64,000 nt of DNA. It comes from JAAXGX01 sp965203565 (GTDB lineage Bacteria > Acidobacteriota > Vicinamibacteria > Vicinamibacterales > UBA8438). Location: positions 682,001 through 746,000 of the forward strand of contig OZ241896.1 in NCBI GenBank assembly GCA_965203565.1. Direction: 5' to 3'. The translations under genes were made by a program, and so were the position numbers. How positions within the stretch are numbered: position 1 is the first letter of the stretch; every line of letters starts with the position of its first letter. Positions 1-9,614 of the stretch are shown one piece after another. The notes below the pieces were generated by a model. It saw nothing but the letters and a program-made list of their open reading frames with translations, was not told the origin of the DNA and did no database searches.

Positions 1-103
1 GCCGGGCGGAAGGCGGCGCGGCCCCGGAGCGCCGGCCGGCTGCTGGCGTGACGACAGCGCCGCACCGCCGCACGGCCCCGGACGCGCGATGCGCGGCGTC
101 GCC

Positions 104-3100
104 CTACAGAAAATCGTCGCCGAGGCCGTCCGCAGCGCCGAAGGCCGCCACGGCCGGAGCGAGGCCGAAGACCGGATTCTCGAACACCAGAACAGTCCCG
201 CTCGAATGCGTTCTGGTCGTGACGCCGTCCGCCAGATCCAGGCTGTCGACGTCCGGATCGAAGTCCATGACGTAGTGGTGCGTGCCGTTTTGCACACTTT
301 CCGCCGAAAAGTGGAACGTGTCGCGACCCGACCCGCCGTACAGACGGTCTGCGTAGTTGCCGGACTCGCGGGCGGGTCTGCCGCTGCCGGCGTACAAATC
401 ATCGTCGCCGTCGCCGCCGTACAGCGTGTCCGCGAGGCTCCCGGCGTACAGAGCGTCGGCGCCGTCGCCGCCGTACAGCGTGCAATTGCCCCAGTCGCCG
501 GCGTACAGAACGTCGTCGCCGTCGCCGCCGCGCAGGGAGTCGTTACCGCGGGAGTCCGTGGCGCCGGGTTTCCAGTCGCCGTCGCCGCCGTGCAGCGTGT
601 CGTCGCCGTCGCCGCCTTCAAGCGTGTCGTCGCCGGGGCCGCCATGCAGGTAGTCGTCGTCGGCGCGCCCTTCGAGCCAGTCGTCGCCGTAGCCGCCGAG
701 CAGGGAGTCCGCGCCGGCGTCGCCATACACGAAATCGTCGCCGTAGCCGCCGTGGAGCGTGTCGTCGCCGTCACCGCCATGCAGCGTGTCGTCGCCGGGA
801 TCGCTGCTGCGGCCGGCGTCGCCATGCAGAACGTCGTCGCCGTCGCCGCCTTGCAACCGGTCGTCGCCGTCGCCGCCTTGCAACCGGTCGTCGCCGGGGC
901 CGCCATCCAGGTAGTCGTCGCCGGTGTCGCCGCCATACGCGGAGTCGTCGCCGTCGCCGCCTTCAAGCGTGTCGTCGCCGTCGGCGCCGCCTTGCAACCG
1001 GTCGTCGCCGTCGCCGCCTTGCAACCGGTCGTCGCCGGGGCCGCCATGCAGGTAGTCGTCGCCGGCATACCCATGCAGGACGTCGTTGCCGGCGTAACCG
1101 TGCAGCGTGTCGTCGCCGGCGCCGCCGCGCAGAGTGTCGTTGCTGTTGCCGGCTTCGTTCCGGCCCGCTCCGGCATTCGTTCCGCCGACGATGGCGCTCG
1201 CCGCGGCCGCGCCGTCAACGCGAATTTCGCCGCCGCCGGCGACGTCGATGACCGTCAGATCGCCGTCTTCTTCGCGCACGGTATACCGGACGTCGTCCGC
1301 GAGACGAATCGAATCGCCGGAAGCCGCATCGAACGCATGCACCACGTCCACGTCGCCGGCCGCCACGTGCGAGCGTTGGAACACGAAGGTGTCGTCGCCG
1401 GCGCCGCCGTACAGCGCATCGCTGCCGGGGCCGCCGACCAGCTCATCGTCACCGTCGTCGCCGCGCAAGATGTCGTCGCCGCGGCCGCCCTGCAGACGGT
1501 CGTCGCCGTCGCCGCCGTCCAGGGAGTCGTCGCCGCCGTCGCCGCCGTACCGCCCGTCGCCGAACAAGGTGTCGTCACCGGCGCCGCCGCGTGAGGAATC
1601 ATCGCCGACGCCGCCCACCAGTTCATCGGCGTCTGCGCCGCCATCCAGCGTGTCGTTGCCTGCGCGGCCATACAGAACGTCGGTTCCGCCGCCGCCCAGC
1701 AGAAGGTCGTCGCCGTCGCCGCCATTCAAGATGTCGAAGCTGTCACCGCCCTGCAGCGTCTGGCCGTCCTGCGGCGTGTCGAAGACCGGCTCCGGTCCCG
1801 GCAAACGGTCGGCGACGTCCGGATCCAGCGTTCCGCCGCCGATGGCGCCCGCCACGTCCGCGCCAACAACGCGAATCTCGCCGCCGTCGGCAACGTAGAT
1901 GACCGTCAGATCGCTGTCTTCGCGCACGGCGTACCGAACGTCGTCCGCCAGACGAATCGAATCGCCGGCAGCCGCATCGAACGCATACACAAAGTCCACT
2001 TCGCCGAACGCCACGTGCGAGCGTTGGAACACGAAGGCGTCGGCGCCGGCGCCGCCGTACAGTCTGTCGCTCCCTGCCCCGCCCACCATCTCATCGTCGC
2101 CGGCGTCGCCGTACAACACGTCACGGCCGCTCCCGCCCCACAGCGTATCGGCGCCATCCTGCCCTTTCAGCCAGTCGCCGCCGGGGCCGCCCAGCAGATG
2201 GTCGTCCCCTGCGCCGTCGCCGCCATCCAGAGAGTCGTCGCCGTCGCCGCCCGCCAGGCGGTCGTCGCCGGCGCCGCCATCCAATACGTCGTCGCCTTTG
2301 CCGCCGTCCAGCGTGTCGTCGCCTGCGCCGCCCGCCAGCGTGTCGTCGACGTCACCGCCTTGAAGCAACCTGGGGACGTCGTCGCGAGCGGCCGGCTCCA
2401 GCGTTCCGCCGACGATGGCGTCCGCCACGTCCGCGCCTTCGACGCGAATCTCGCCGCCGCCGTCAACGTCGATGACCGTCAGATCGCCGTCTTCGCGCAC
2501 GGCGTACCGGACGTCGGCCGCGAGATGAATCGCATCGCCGGAAGCCGCATCGAACGCATGCACCACGTCCACGTCACCGGCCGCCACGTGCGAAAGCTTG
2601 AACTCGAAGGCGTCGGCGCCGGCGCCGCCGTACAGTCTGTCGCTGCCGGGGCCGCCCACCAATTCATCGTCGCCGTCGTCGCCGCGCAAGGTGTCGGCGC
2701 CATTGCCTCCCCACAACTTGTCGTCGTCGGCCCGCCCTCTCAGCCAGTCGTCGCCGGGGCCGCCCAGCAGATGGTCGTTGCCTGCGCCGCCGTCCAGCGT
2801 GTCGTCGCCTGCGCCACCCGCCAGACGGTCGTCGCCTGCGCCGCCGTCCAGCGTGTCGTCGCCGACGCCGCCTTCCAGCGTGTCGTCATCGACGCCGCCT
2901 TCCAGAACTGTCCGCACGCCGTCGCGAGCGCCCGGCCCCAGCGTTCCGCCGACGATGGCGCTCGCCACGTCCGCGCCTTCAACGTGGATCTCGCCGCCGT
3001 CGGCAACGTCGATGACCGTCAGATCGCGGTCTTCGCGCAGGACGTACCGGACGTCGTCCGCGAGACGGATCGCATCGCCGGCGGCCGCGTCGAACGCATG

Positions 3101-3508
3101 CACCACGTCCACGTCGCCGCCCGCCACGTGCGAGCGTTGGAACACGAAGGCGTCGGCGCCGGCGCCGCCATGCAGTCTGTCGCTCCCTGCCCCGCCCACC
3201 AACGTATCGTCGCCGCCGTCGCCGCGCAAGGTGTCGGCGCCGCTCCCGCCCCACAACGTATCGGCGTCGGCCTGCCCTCTCAGCCAGTCGTCGCCGGGGC
3301 CGCCTGTCAGATGATCGCCGCCGTCGCCGCCGTACAGCCTGTCGTCGCCGGCGCCGCCTTCGGCCTGGTCGTCGCCCCGGCCGCCCCACAGCGTGTCGTC
3401 GCCGGCCTTGCCGCGAACGAGATCGTCCCCGCGCGCGCCCGTGATGAAGTCGGATGCATCCGTTCCCGTCAACGTGTCGTTGGCGTTCGTTCCGTTCAGG
3501 TTCGCCAT
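104..3508 (-). CDS. RTX (hemolysin-type calcium-binding repeat) secreted protein
   Basis: This 1134-residue protein is built almost wholly from GGxGxDxLx nonapeptides, the RTX repeats that fold into a calcium-binding parallel beta-roll. There is no N-terminal signal peptide; it begins MANLNGTNANDTL. The C-terminal 70 residues (DTFHFS, MDFDPDVDSLDL) resemble the C-terminal export region of type I secretion substrates, so secretion through an ABC/MFP/TolC channel is inferred. A non-RTX cassette of about 85 residues (GGAGADAFVFQRSHV through IRV.GADVA.AIVGG) recurs four times, near residues 112-195, 292-375, 481-565 and 695-776, each between RTX blocks. No catalytic domain is visible, so it may be a surface-layer, adhesive or matrix protein. 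No type I secretion genes lie in the window. It is divergent from the adhesin at 3743. Confidence 0.88.
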   Translation of the reverse strand: MANLNGTNANDTLTGTDASDFITGARGDDLVRGKAGDDTLWGGRGDDQAEGGAGDDRLYGGDGGDHLTGGPGDDWLRGQADADTLWGGSGADTLRGDGGDDTLVGGAGSDRLHGGAGADAFVFQRSHVAGGDVDVVHAFDAAAGDAIRLADDVRYVLREDRDLTVIDVADGGEIHVEGADVASAIVGGTLGPGARDGVRTVLEGGVDDDTLEGGVGDDTLDGGAGDDRLAGGAGDDTLDGGAGNDHLLGGPGDDWLRGRADDDKLWGGNGADTLRGDDGDDELVGGPGSDRLYGGAGADAFEFKLSHVAAGDVDVVHAFDAASGDAIHLAADVRYAVREDGDLTVIDVDGGGEIRVEGADVADAIVGGTLEPAARDDVPRLLQGGDVDDTLAGGAGDDTLDGGKGDDVLDGGAGDDRLAGGDGDDSLDGGDGAGDDHLLGGPGGDWLKGQDGADTLWGGSGRDVLYGDAGDDEMVGGAGSDRLYGGAGADAFVFQRSHVAFGEVDFVYAFDAAAGDSIRLADDVRYAVREDSDLTVIYVADGGEIRVVGADVAGAIGGGTLDPDVADRLPGPEPVFDTPQDGQTLQGGDSFDILNGGDGDDLLLGGGGTDVLYGRAGNDTLDGGADADELVGGVGDDSSRGGAGDDTLFGDGRYGGDGGDDSLDGGDGDDRLQGGRGDDILRGDDGDDELVGGPGSDALYGGAGDDTFVFQRSHVAAGDVDVVHAFDAASGDSIRLADDVRYTVREEDGDLTVIDVAGGGEIRVDGAAAASAIVGGTNAGAGRNEAGNSNDTLRGGAGDDTLHGYAGNDVLHGYAGDDYLHGGPGDDRLQGGDGDDRLQGGADGDDTLEGGDGDDSAYGGDTGDDYLDGGPGDDRLQGGDGDDRLQGGDGDDVLHGDAGRSSDPGDDTLHGGDGDDTLHGGYGDDFVYGDAGADSLLGGYGDDWLEGRADDDYLHGGPGDDTLEGGDGDDTLHGGDGDWKPGATDSRGNDSLRGGDGDDVLYAGDWGNCTLYGGDGADALYAGSLADTLYGGDGDDDLYAGSGRPARESGNYADRLYGGSGRDTFHFSAESVQNGTHHYVMDFDPDVDSLDLADGVTTRTHSSGTVLVFENPVFGLAPAVAAFGAADGLGDDFL

Positions 3509-3679
3509 TTCCGCCTCAAGTTTCCGCTCGGACTCCGAAGGGCCGCGTGGCGTGGAAGGGTATCATGGTGCGATGCCGCGTGCGTCCGGCGCCGCGGTCC
3601 GATGCGGGCGGTACGACGGCGGGGCGGGTGTGACGGGGACGGAGCCGGAAACGGCGGGCGCAGGAGGCGAATGCGCGAC

Positions 3680-3700
3680 AACATTAAATAATGTTATACT
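3680..3700 (+). promoter_or_regulatory. AT-rich palindrome overlapping a -10 (TATACT) upstream of the adhesin
   Basis: A perfect inverted repeat, AACATTA-AA-TAATGTT (3680-3695), runs directly into TATACT (3695-3700), a good -10 hexamer 42 bp before the adhesin GTG. The AT-rich patch stands out sharply from its GC-rich surroundings. No convincing -35 is visible. A palindrome touching a -10 box is a typical repressor operator arrangement; the operator role is inferred. Confidence 0.45.
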
Positions 3701-3742
3701 GATCCGTTTCGCGCCGGTCTTCTCTTCATTTCTTCATTTTCT

Positions 3743-6700
3743 GTGGCCAACATGCTCATGAATCCCCTGCGGCCCCATGCTGACCCCCCCCCCCCCCCGG
3801 ATTTGATTCCCGCTGACGCTCGCCGGCGGCCTTTTCGCGCAACCCGACTCGCCGTCGGGCTGCTGATCGCCGCCGTCTCGTGGACGTTCGCCGCCGACGC
3901 GGACGCGCAGACGCTGCCGGTGCTGTCGATCGATTCGCCGAGCGTGGTCGAGGGCGACAGCGGTTCGACGAACCTGAACTTCACGGTGACTCTGAGCGCG
4001 TCCAGCACCAGCCAGGTGACGGTGGCCTACGCCGACGCCGGAACGGGGACGGCGACGAGCGGCACGGACTACACGGCGCTGACGGCGGGGATGCTGACGT
4101 TCGCGGCGGGGACGACGAGCCGGACGATCACGGTGTCGGTGACGGGCGACACGAGCCACGAGTCGCACGAGACCGTGGTGATAACCCTGAGCAACCCGAC
4201 GAACGCGACGGTGTCGGCGACGGCGGGGAGCGGGACGGGGACGATCCGGGACGACGAGGGGCTGACGCTGTCGGTCAATTCGCCGACCGTGGCCGAAGGG
4301 GACAGCGGCTCGACGAACCTGAACTTCACGGTGAGCCTGAGCGCGGCGAGCACGCAGAACGTCAACGTGATATTCGGAATCACCGGCGGCACGGCGACGG
4401 CGGGGACCGACTACACGACGTCCTTGACGAACAACCGGATACGGCTGCGCTTCAGGCCGGGCCAGACGAGCAAGACGATCACGCTGGCGGTGCAGGGGGA
4501 CGTGCTCGACGAGCCGGACGAGACGGTGTTGGTGGCGTTGAGCGGAGCTTCCTTCAACGCGCGGATTACGACGGGCACGGGCGCCGGCACGATCACCGAC
4601 GACGACACGTCGACTGTCAGCATCAATTCGCCGAGCGTGGTCGAGGGCGACACCGGCTCGAGGAACATGACCTACACGGTGAGCCTGAGCACGGCGAACA
4701 GCAGGCAGGTTGAGGTCGCTTGGGGGGTGAACCAGGCTTGGTCGACGGCGACTTTGGGCACGGACTTCAGGGCGACTGCGACAGTTAGTAACTCGGTGGA
4801 CTTGTTGTTCGCGCCGGGGGAGACGAGCAAGACGTTCACGGTGGAGGTGCTGGGGGACACGGACCCCGAGGCGGACGAGACGGTGGTAGTTCTGCTTGGT
4901 ATACCGACGAACGCAAACATCGAACAGGCGGATAGACGAGGAACGGGGACCATCACGGACGACGACATAGCGTTTCTGCGGACCGGCCCGGCGAGTGTGG
5001 CGGAGGGGGACAGCGGCTCGACGGACCTGAACTTCACGGTGAGCTTGGCGGCGGCGCACGGGAAGACGGTGACGGTGGACTACGCCGACACCGGCAGGGG
5101 CACGGCGACGAGCGGTACGGACTACACGGCGCTGGCCGCGGGTACCTTGACCATTGCGCCGGGGGATACGAGCGGGACGATCACGGTGTCGGTGACGGGG
5201 GACGAGGTTGTCGAGCGGCCCGAGACGGTGCTGCTGACCCTGAGCAATCCGACGAACGCGCGGTTCCTGATAGCAAGCATGGCCAGCTTGACGGGGACGA
5301 TCCGGGACGACGACGGCTTCCCGGTGGCGAACGCGGGATCGGACCAGACGGTGAACGAGGGCGACACGGTGACCCTGTCGGGGAGCGGTTCGGACCCTGA
5401 CGGCACTCCGGTGAGCGGCTATCGGTGGACCCAGACGGCCGGCCCGGCGGTGACGCTGACGAGCGCGACGACGGCGACGACGAGCTTCACGGCGCCGACC
5501 GGTCTGGCGGCCGACGAGACGTTGCGGTTTTCGCTGGTGGTGACGGCGGGCTTCGAAGGCGGGTCGGACTCGGTGGACATCCTGGTGAACGCGGCCAACC
5601 CGAACTGGACGGCGGAAGCGGGGCCGAACCAGACGGTGGAGGAAGACGACGCGGTGAGCCTGTCGGGAAGAACCCTGTCGGGGGGCGCCGATCTGACCCT
5701 GCAGGGCGTGATGCAGCCGGGCTATTCATGGCGCCATACGAGCGGCGGCGGCTCGACGGTGCGTCTGACGGGGGCGGCGACGGCGTCGCCGCGCTTCACG
5801 GCGCCGAACCTGTTGGCGGACGCGACGTTGACGTTCACGCTGACGGTGACGGTGGGCAACGACACCATGACGGACACGGTGGACGTCACGGTGCAGGCGG
5901 ACAACGACGATCCGGCGGCGAACGCGGGTCCGGACCAGACGGTGTACGAGGGCAGCGCGGTGACGCTGCCGGGGCGCGGTTCGGATCCCGAGGGCGAGTC
6001 GCTGAGCTACTCGTGGAGCCAGACGGAGGGTCCGAACGTGACGCTGACGGGCGCGCTGTCGCCGACGGCGCGCTTCACGGCGCCGTTGGTGACGTCGGAC
6101 GTGACGCTGACGTTCACGCTGACGGTGACGGCGGGCGGGGCCACCGCCACGGACACGGTGGCGGTGACGGTCGAGCCCCTCGTGCTGATGGCGAACGCGG
6201 GCCCGGACCAGGTGGTGGACGAGGGCGACGCGGTGCGCCTGGACGGGACCGGTTCGACGGCGCCGCTCGGGGCCGGCCCGCTGCTCTACTCGTGGAGCCA
6301 GACGGGGGGCAGCCCGAACGTGACGCTGACGGGGGCGGCGACGGCGACGCCGAGCTTCACGGCGCCGTCGGGTCTGACGGCGGACGTGACGCTGACGTTC
6401 ACGCTGACGGTGACGGTGGGCGGGGAGAGCGAAACGGACACGGTGGAGGTGACGGTCGAGTGGATTGGCCCGGTCTTCACGCCCACGGTGCTGACGGCGG
6501 ACGCGGGAGAGGACCGGACGGTGGACGGCGGCGACGCGGTGCGCCTGGACGGGAGCGGCTCGACGGCGCCGCCCGGCGAGGAGCTGCGCTGGTCGTGGCG
6601 CCAGACGGGGGGCGGCCCGAGCGTGACGCTGACGGGGGCGGCGACGGCGACGCCGAGCTTCACGGCGCCGGACGTGACGTCGAACGTGACGTTGACGTTC

Positions 6701-9610
6701 ACGCTGACGGTGACGGCGGGCGGGGACAGCGTGACGGACACGGTGGACGTCACGGTGACGCCGCGGGCGCCGGGGACGCCGGTGAACCGGCCGCCGGCGA
6801 TCACGCTCTCCGGCGACCGGACGTATCGGCAAGGGGAGCGGGTCTCGCCGTTCATCGTCGCGGCGAGCGACCCGGACGGCGACGCGGTGGAGGTGGAGGT
6901 GGTCGGTCTGCCGCCGGGCCTGCGGCACGGGGGCGGGCTGGTGGAAGGGACGGTGGCGGCCGACGCGGCGGCGCAGGTCCACCGGGTGACGGTGACGGCT
7001 TCCGACGGCGTGGCGGCTCCGGTGCGGGCGACGTTCACGGTGACGGTGACGGCGCCGGATCGGGAGCCGGACCGGCCGCCGACGGGGGAGGCGCCTCCGG
7101 ACCTGCGGCCGTCGTTCGCGGGGGTTCCGCCGGTTTCGCGGCAGTACCGGGTGGGCCGTCCGGCGGCCGGTTCGGCGCTGCCGGCGGCCGCAGGGGGTGA
7201 CCGGCCGCTGCGGTACGAGCTGACGCCGGCGCCGCCGGCGGGCCTGCGGTTCGACGGCGGGAGCCGGACGTTGACGGGGACGCCGACGGCCGAGCAGCGG
7301 CCGGCGCCCTGGACGCTGACGGCGACCGACGCGGACGGCGACACGGCGACGCTGGAGGTGACGATGGCGGTGCTCGACCCGCCGGTGGTGACCGGCCTGC
7401 GGCTGGTGTCGCAGCCGGCGGCGGGGGACACGTACGGGTACGGGGAAGCGGTCGCGGCGGAGGTGGCGTTCAGCGAGCCGGTCGAGGTGGCGGGGGCGCC
7501 GACGCTGGGACTGACGGTCGGCTCGGCGGTGCGGACGATGCGTCTGACGGGCGCCGAGGGTCCGCGGCTGCGGTTCGGGTATCGGGTGTCGGAGACCGAC
7601 CTGGACGAGGACGGCGTGAGCGTGTCGGCGGACGCGCTGGCGCTGGGCGGCGGCCGGATCACGGACGCGCTGGGGACGGCGGCCGAGTTGGGGCATGCGG
7701 GTCTGGCGGGCCAGGCGGGGCACCGGGTGGACGGGCGGCCTCGGGCGGTGGGGACGCTGCGCACGGTGACGGTGGTGCTGGGCGGCGCGGCGGCGCGGGT
7801 CGAGCTGTCGGGCGCGTTCCGGGGAGCGGAGACGTATGCGGCGTCGGTGGCGGACGGGTCGCTGGCGGCGGTGGAGGTGGACGGTTCGTCGGCGGTGGTG
7901 ACCGGGTTGGCGGAGGGGACGACGACGGTGACGGTGACGGGCCGGAACGCGGGAGGTTCGGCGGAGCAGCGGTTCGGGGTGGTGGTGACGGCGTCGGCGG
8001 CGGAGCAGGCAGTGATGGTGTCGACGCTGGCGGGGGTGGGGCGGAGCCTCCTGGCCGGCGCGTCCGCGACGGTGGGACGCCGTCTGGACGGGAGCGGCGG
8101 CGGCGGGGCGCCCGAGGCGCAGGCGTCGCTGGCGGGCCGGACGCTGCCGCTGGCGGGCGGCCCGGCGGCGGCGGCGGGGCGGACGGCGTGGCTGCGTCCG
8201 GAGGCGGGGATGTGGTCGCCGGCGGCGGCGTCTGCGGCGCCGGCGCTGGACCGGCCGCGGGCGGCGGCGCGGCGGGCGGCGGTGCGGGCGGGACTGACCA
8301 CGGCGCAGGGCGGGCGGCTGACGGGCGAGGAGCTGCTGTTCGGCAGCGCGTTCACCTTCTCCGGCGGCGGGACCGGCCAGGCGGCGGCCGAGGCCGGGGC
8401 GGGCGCGGGCGGCGGGCTGCGGTGGACGGCGTGGGGGGCGGGCGACCGGCAGTCGTTCCGGGGAACGGCCGGCTCGGGTGCGACCTACGACGGGCGGCCG
8501 GCGACGGCGGCGGCGGGGGTGGACGTCGAGCGGGGCCGCCTGCTGGCGGGGGTGGCGGTGGCGCGGAGCGTGGCCGATGCAAACTATGCGTTCCGGGACG
8601 CGGCGGAGGGCGTGAGCGGGCAGGGCGCGGTGGCGACGCGGCTGGTGACGGCGCAGCCATATGCGCGGTGGGCGCTGGACGAGCGGACGTCGGTGTGGGG
8701 CGTGTTCGGCGCCGGCTGGGGCCGGGCGGAGGTGGCGCGGTCGGTGACGGCGGCGGCCGAATCGGCCGACCTGGCGGTGCTGATGGGACTCGGCGGCGTG
8801 CGGCGGGAGCTCGGGCCGGCCGGCGGGCTGGAACTGGCGCTGCGGGGCGATGTGGGCGGGGCGTGGCTGGAGACCGGCGGCGCCGGCGGCGGCGGCCTGC
8901 TGGCGGGGCGGCGGGTGGCGGTGCACCAGTCGCGGCTGGGCCTGGAGATCGGACGGACGTTCGGAACGGGGCTGACGGTGCGGCCGTTCGCGGCGGTGAG
9001 CGGACGGTACGACGGCGGGGCGGGGGCGACGGGGACGGGGCTGGAGGTGGCGGGCGGATTGCGGGCGTCGGACGGCGCGGGACGCGTCGAGGTGGAGGCG
9101 TCGGGGCGGGTGCTGGCGCTGCACACGGAGTCGGGATACCGGGAGCGGGGAGTGAGCGTGCGGGCGCGGCTGACGCCGGGAGGCGACCCCGGGCGGGGGC
9201 TGTCGGTCGAGGTGACGCCGCGGTGGGGGGCGCCGCAGATCGGCGCGGAGACGCTGTGGCGGGACCAGGCGCTCGGCGCGGCGGCGGGCGGCGGCCGGCC
9301 GGAGACCGGCGCGCTCGATGCGCGGGTGGGATACGGACTCGGACTGCTGGCGCCGTTCGCGGAGATGGGATGGGCGGAGGACGCGCAGCGGCAGCGGCTC
9401 GGCCTGCGGGTGGGGCAGTTCGGCGCCGCCGTCGACGTCGAGGTGACCGGCGAACGGTACGCCTTGCTCGGACGCCCGCCCGACCACCGCTTCTCGCTCA
9501 TCGGCCGCATCGGGTTCGGCGCGCCTCGGACGGCGCTCCCCCCCGCGCCCTGGATGAATCCGCCGTCCTTGCACTACGCGCAGGCGGACGACGCCGCCGA
9601 GACGCCGTAG
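3743..9610 (+). CDS. Giant Calx-beta/PKD repeat surface protein with C-terminal autotransporter-like barrel
   Basis: This 1955-residue protein starts at GTG 3743; ATG 3752 and 3758 are alternatives. A proline run from the poly-C tract is followed by a signal segment (RLAVGLLIAAVSWTFAADADAQ). Next come four Calx-beta domains (about 60-520, each with a VxEGDSGS motif and ending GTITDDD or similar), then five PKD/REJ-like Ig domains (about 525-1010, NAGPDQTVxEGxxVxL). An Ig/cadherin-like domain follows (about 1014-1100), then a putative-Ig domain, a SwmB-type domain (about 1215-1335, ASGDTYGYGE-like), another Ig-like domain and a Gly/Ala linker. Residues 1556-1955 look like a type V beta-barrel with alternating aromatics (LRWTAWGAGD). 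The likely role is a cell-surface adhesin. Whether the barrel is a true autotransporter domain is inferred from pattern only. Confidence 0.85.
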   Translation: MANMLMNPLRPHADPPPPPDLIPADARRRPFRATRLAVGLLIAAVSWTFAADADAQTLPVLSIDSPSVVEGDSGSTNLNFTVTLSASSTSQVTVAYADAGTGTATSGTDYTALTAGMLTFAAGTTSRTITVSVTGDTSHESHETVVITLSNPTNATVSATAGSGTGTIRDDEGLTLSVNSPTVAEGDSGSTNLNFTVSLSAASTQNVNVIFGITGGTATAGTDYTTSLTNNRIRLRFRPGQTSKTITLAVQGDVLDEPDETVLVALSGASFNARITTGTGAGTITDDDTSTVSINSPSVVEGDTGSRNMTYTVSLSTANSRQVEVAWGVNQAWSTATLGTDFRATATVSNSVDLLFAPGETSKTFTVEVLGDTDPEADETVVVLLGIPTNANIEQADRRGTGTITDDDIAFLRTGPASVAEGDSGSTDLNFTVSLAAAHGKTVTVDYADTGRGTATSGTDYTALAAGTLTIAPGDTSGTITVSVTGDEVVERPETVLLTLSNPTNARFLIASMASLTGTIRDDDGFPVANAGSDQTVNEGDTVTLSGSGSDPDGTPVSGYRWTQTAGPAVTLTSATTATTSFTAPTGLAADETLRFSLVVTAGFEGGSDSVDILVNAANPNWTAEAGPNQTVEEDDAVSLSGRTLSGGADLTLQGVMQPGYSWRHTSGGGSTVRLTGAATASPRFTAPNLLADATLTFTLTVTVGNDTMTDTVDVTVQADNDDPAANAGPDQTVYEGSAVTLPGRGSDPEGESLSYSWSQTEGPNVTLTGALSPTARFTAPLVTSDVTLTFTLTVTAGGATATDTVAVTVEPLVLMANAGPDQVVDEGDAVRLDGTGSTAPLGAGPLLYSWSQTGGSPNVTLTGAATATPSFTAPSGLTADVTLTFTLTVTVGGESETDTVEVTVEWIGPVFTPTVLTADAGEDRTVDGGDAVRLDGSGSTAPPGEELRWSWRQTGGGPSVTLTGAATATPSFTAPDVTSNVTLTFTLTVTAGGDSVTDTVDVTVTPRAPGTPVNRPPAITLSGDRTYRQGERVSPFIVAASDPDGDAVEVEVVGLPPGLRHGGGLVEGTVAADAAAQVHRVTVTASDGVAAPVRATFTVTVTAPDREPDRPPTGEAPPDLRPSFAGVPPVSRQYRVGRPAAGSALPAAAGGDRPLRYELTPAPPAGLRFDGGSRTLTGTPTAEQRPAPWTLTATDADGDTATLEVTMAVLDPPVVTGLRLVSQPAAGDTYGYGEAVAAEVAFSEPVEVAGAPTLGLTVGSAVRTMRLTGAEGPRLRFGYRVSETDLDEDGVSVSADALALGGGRITDALGTAAELGHAGLAGQAGHRVDGRPRAVGTLRTVTVVLGGAAARVELSGAFRGAETYAASVADGSLAAVEVDGSSAVVTGLAEGTTTVTVTGRNAGGSAEQRFGVVVTASAAEQAVMVSTLAGVGRSLLAGASATVGRRLDGSGGGGAPEAQASLAGRTLPLAGGPAAAAGRTAWLRPEAGMWSPAAASAAPALDRPRAAARRAAVRAGLTTAQGGRLTGEELLFGSAFTFSGGGTGQAAAEAGAGAGGGLRWTAWGAGDRQSFRGTAGSGATYDGRPATAAAGVDVERGRLLAGVAVARSVADANYAFRDAAEGVSGQGAVATRLVTAQPYARWALDERTSVWGVFGAGWGRAEVARSVTAAAESADLAVLMGLGGVRRELGPAGGLELALRGDVGGAWLETGGAGGGGLLAGRRVAVHQSRLGLEIGRTFGTGLTVRPFAAVSGRYDGGAGATGTGLEVAGGLRASDGAGRVEVEASGRVLALHTESGYRERGVSVRARLTPGGDPGRGLSVEVTPRWGAPQIGAETLWRDQALGAAAGGGRPETGALDARVGYGLGLLAPFAEMGWAEDAQRQRLGLRVGQFGAAVDVEVTGERYALLGRPPDHRFSLIGRIGFGAPRTALPPAPWMNPPSLHYAQADDAAETP
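3784..3798 (+). repeat. 15-nt poly-C tract in the adhesin 5' end
   Basis: Fifteen consecutive C residues (3784-3798) encode the five-proline run at residues 15-19 of the adhesin. All plausible ATG/GTG starts lie upstream, so a change of one or two C would shift the long frame. A TTG at 3803 lies after the tract and could start translation independently. Such tracts in surface-protein genes often support slipped-strand phase variation, and they are also frequent sequencing-error sites. Confidence 0.8.
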
Positions 9611-9614
9611 CGCG

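Noticed and set aside
420..1130. CRISPR-like or satellite repeat array
   Set aside because: The periodicity is codon-based RTX nonapeptide coding (27 bp), with no spacers or cas genes.
89..3691. Long plus-strand open frames opposite the RTX gene, up to 558 residues, rich in AVAAVQ repeats
   Set aside because: They are antisense translations of the RTX DNA repeats; the minus-strand frame gives canonical GGxGxDxLx units, a proper start and a T1SS-like C-terminus.
5726..9574. 1282-residue minus-strand frame opposite the adhesin
   Set aside because: Arg/Pro-rich shadow with no recognisable domains. The plus strand has a coherent Calx-beta/PKD/barrel order.
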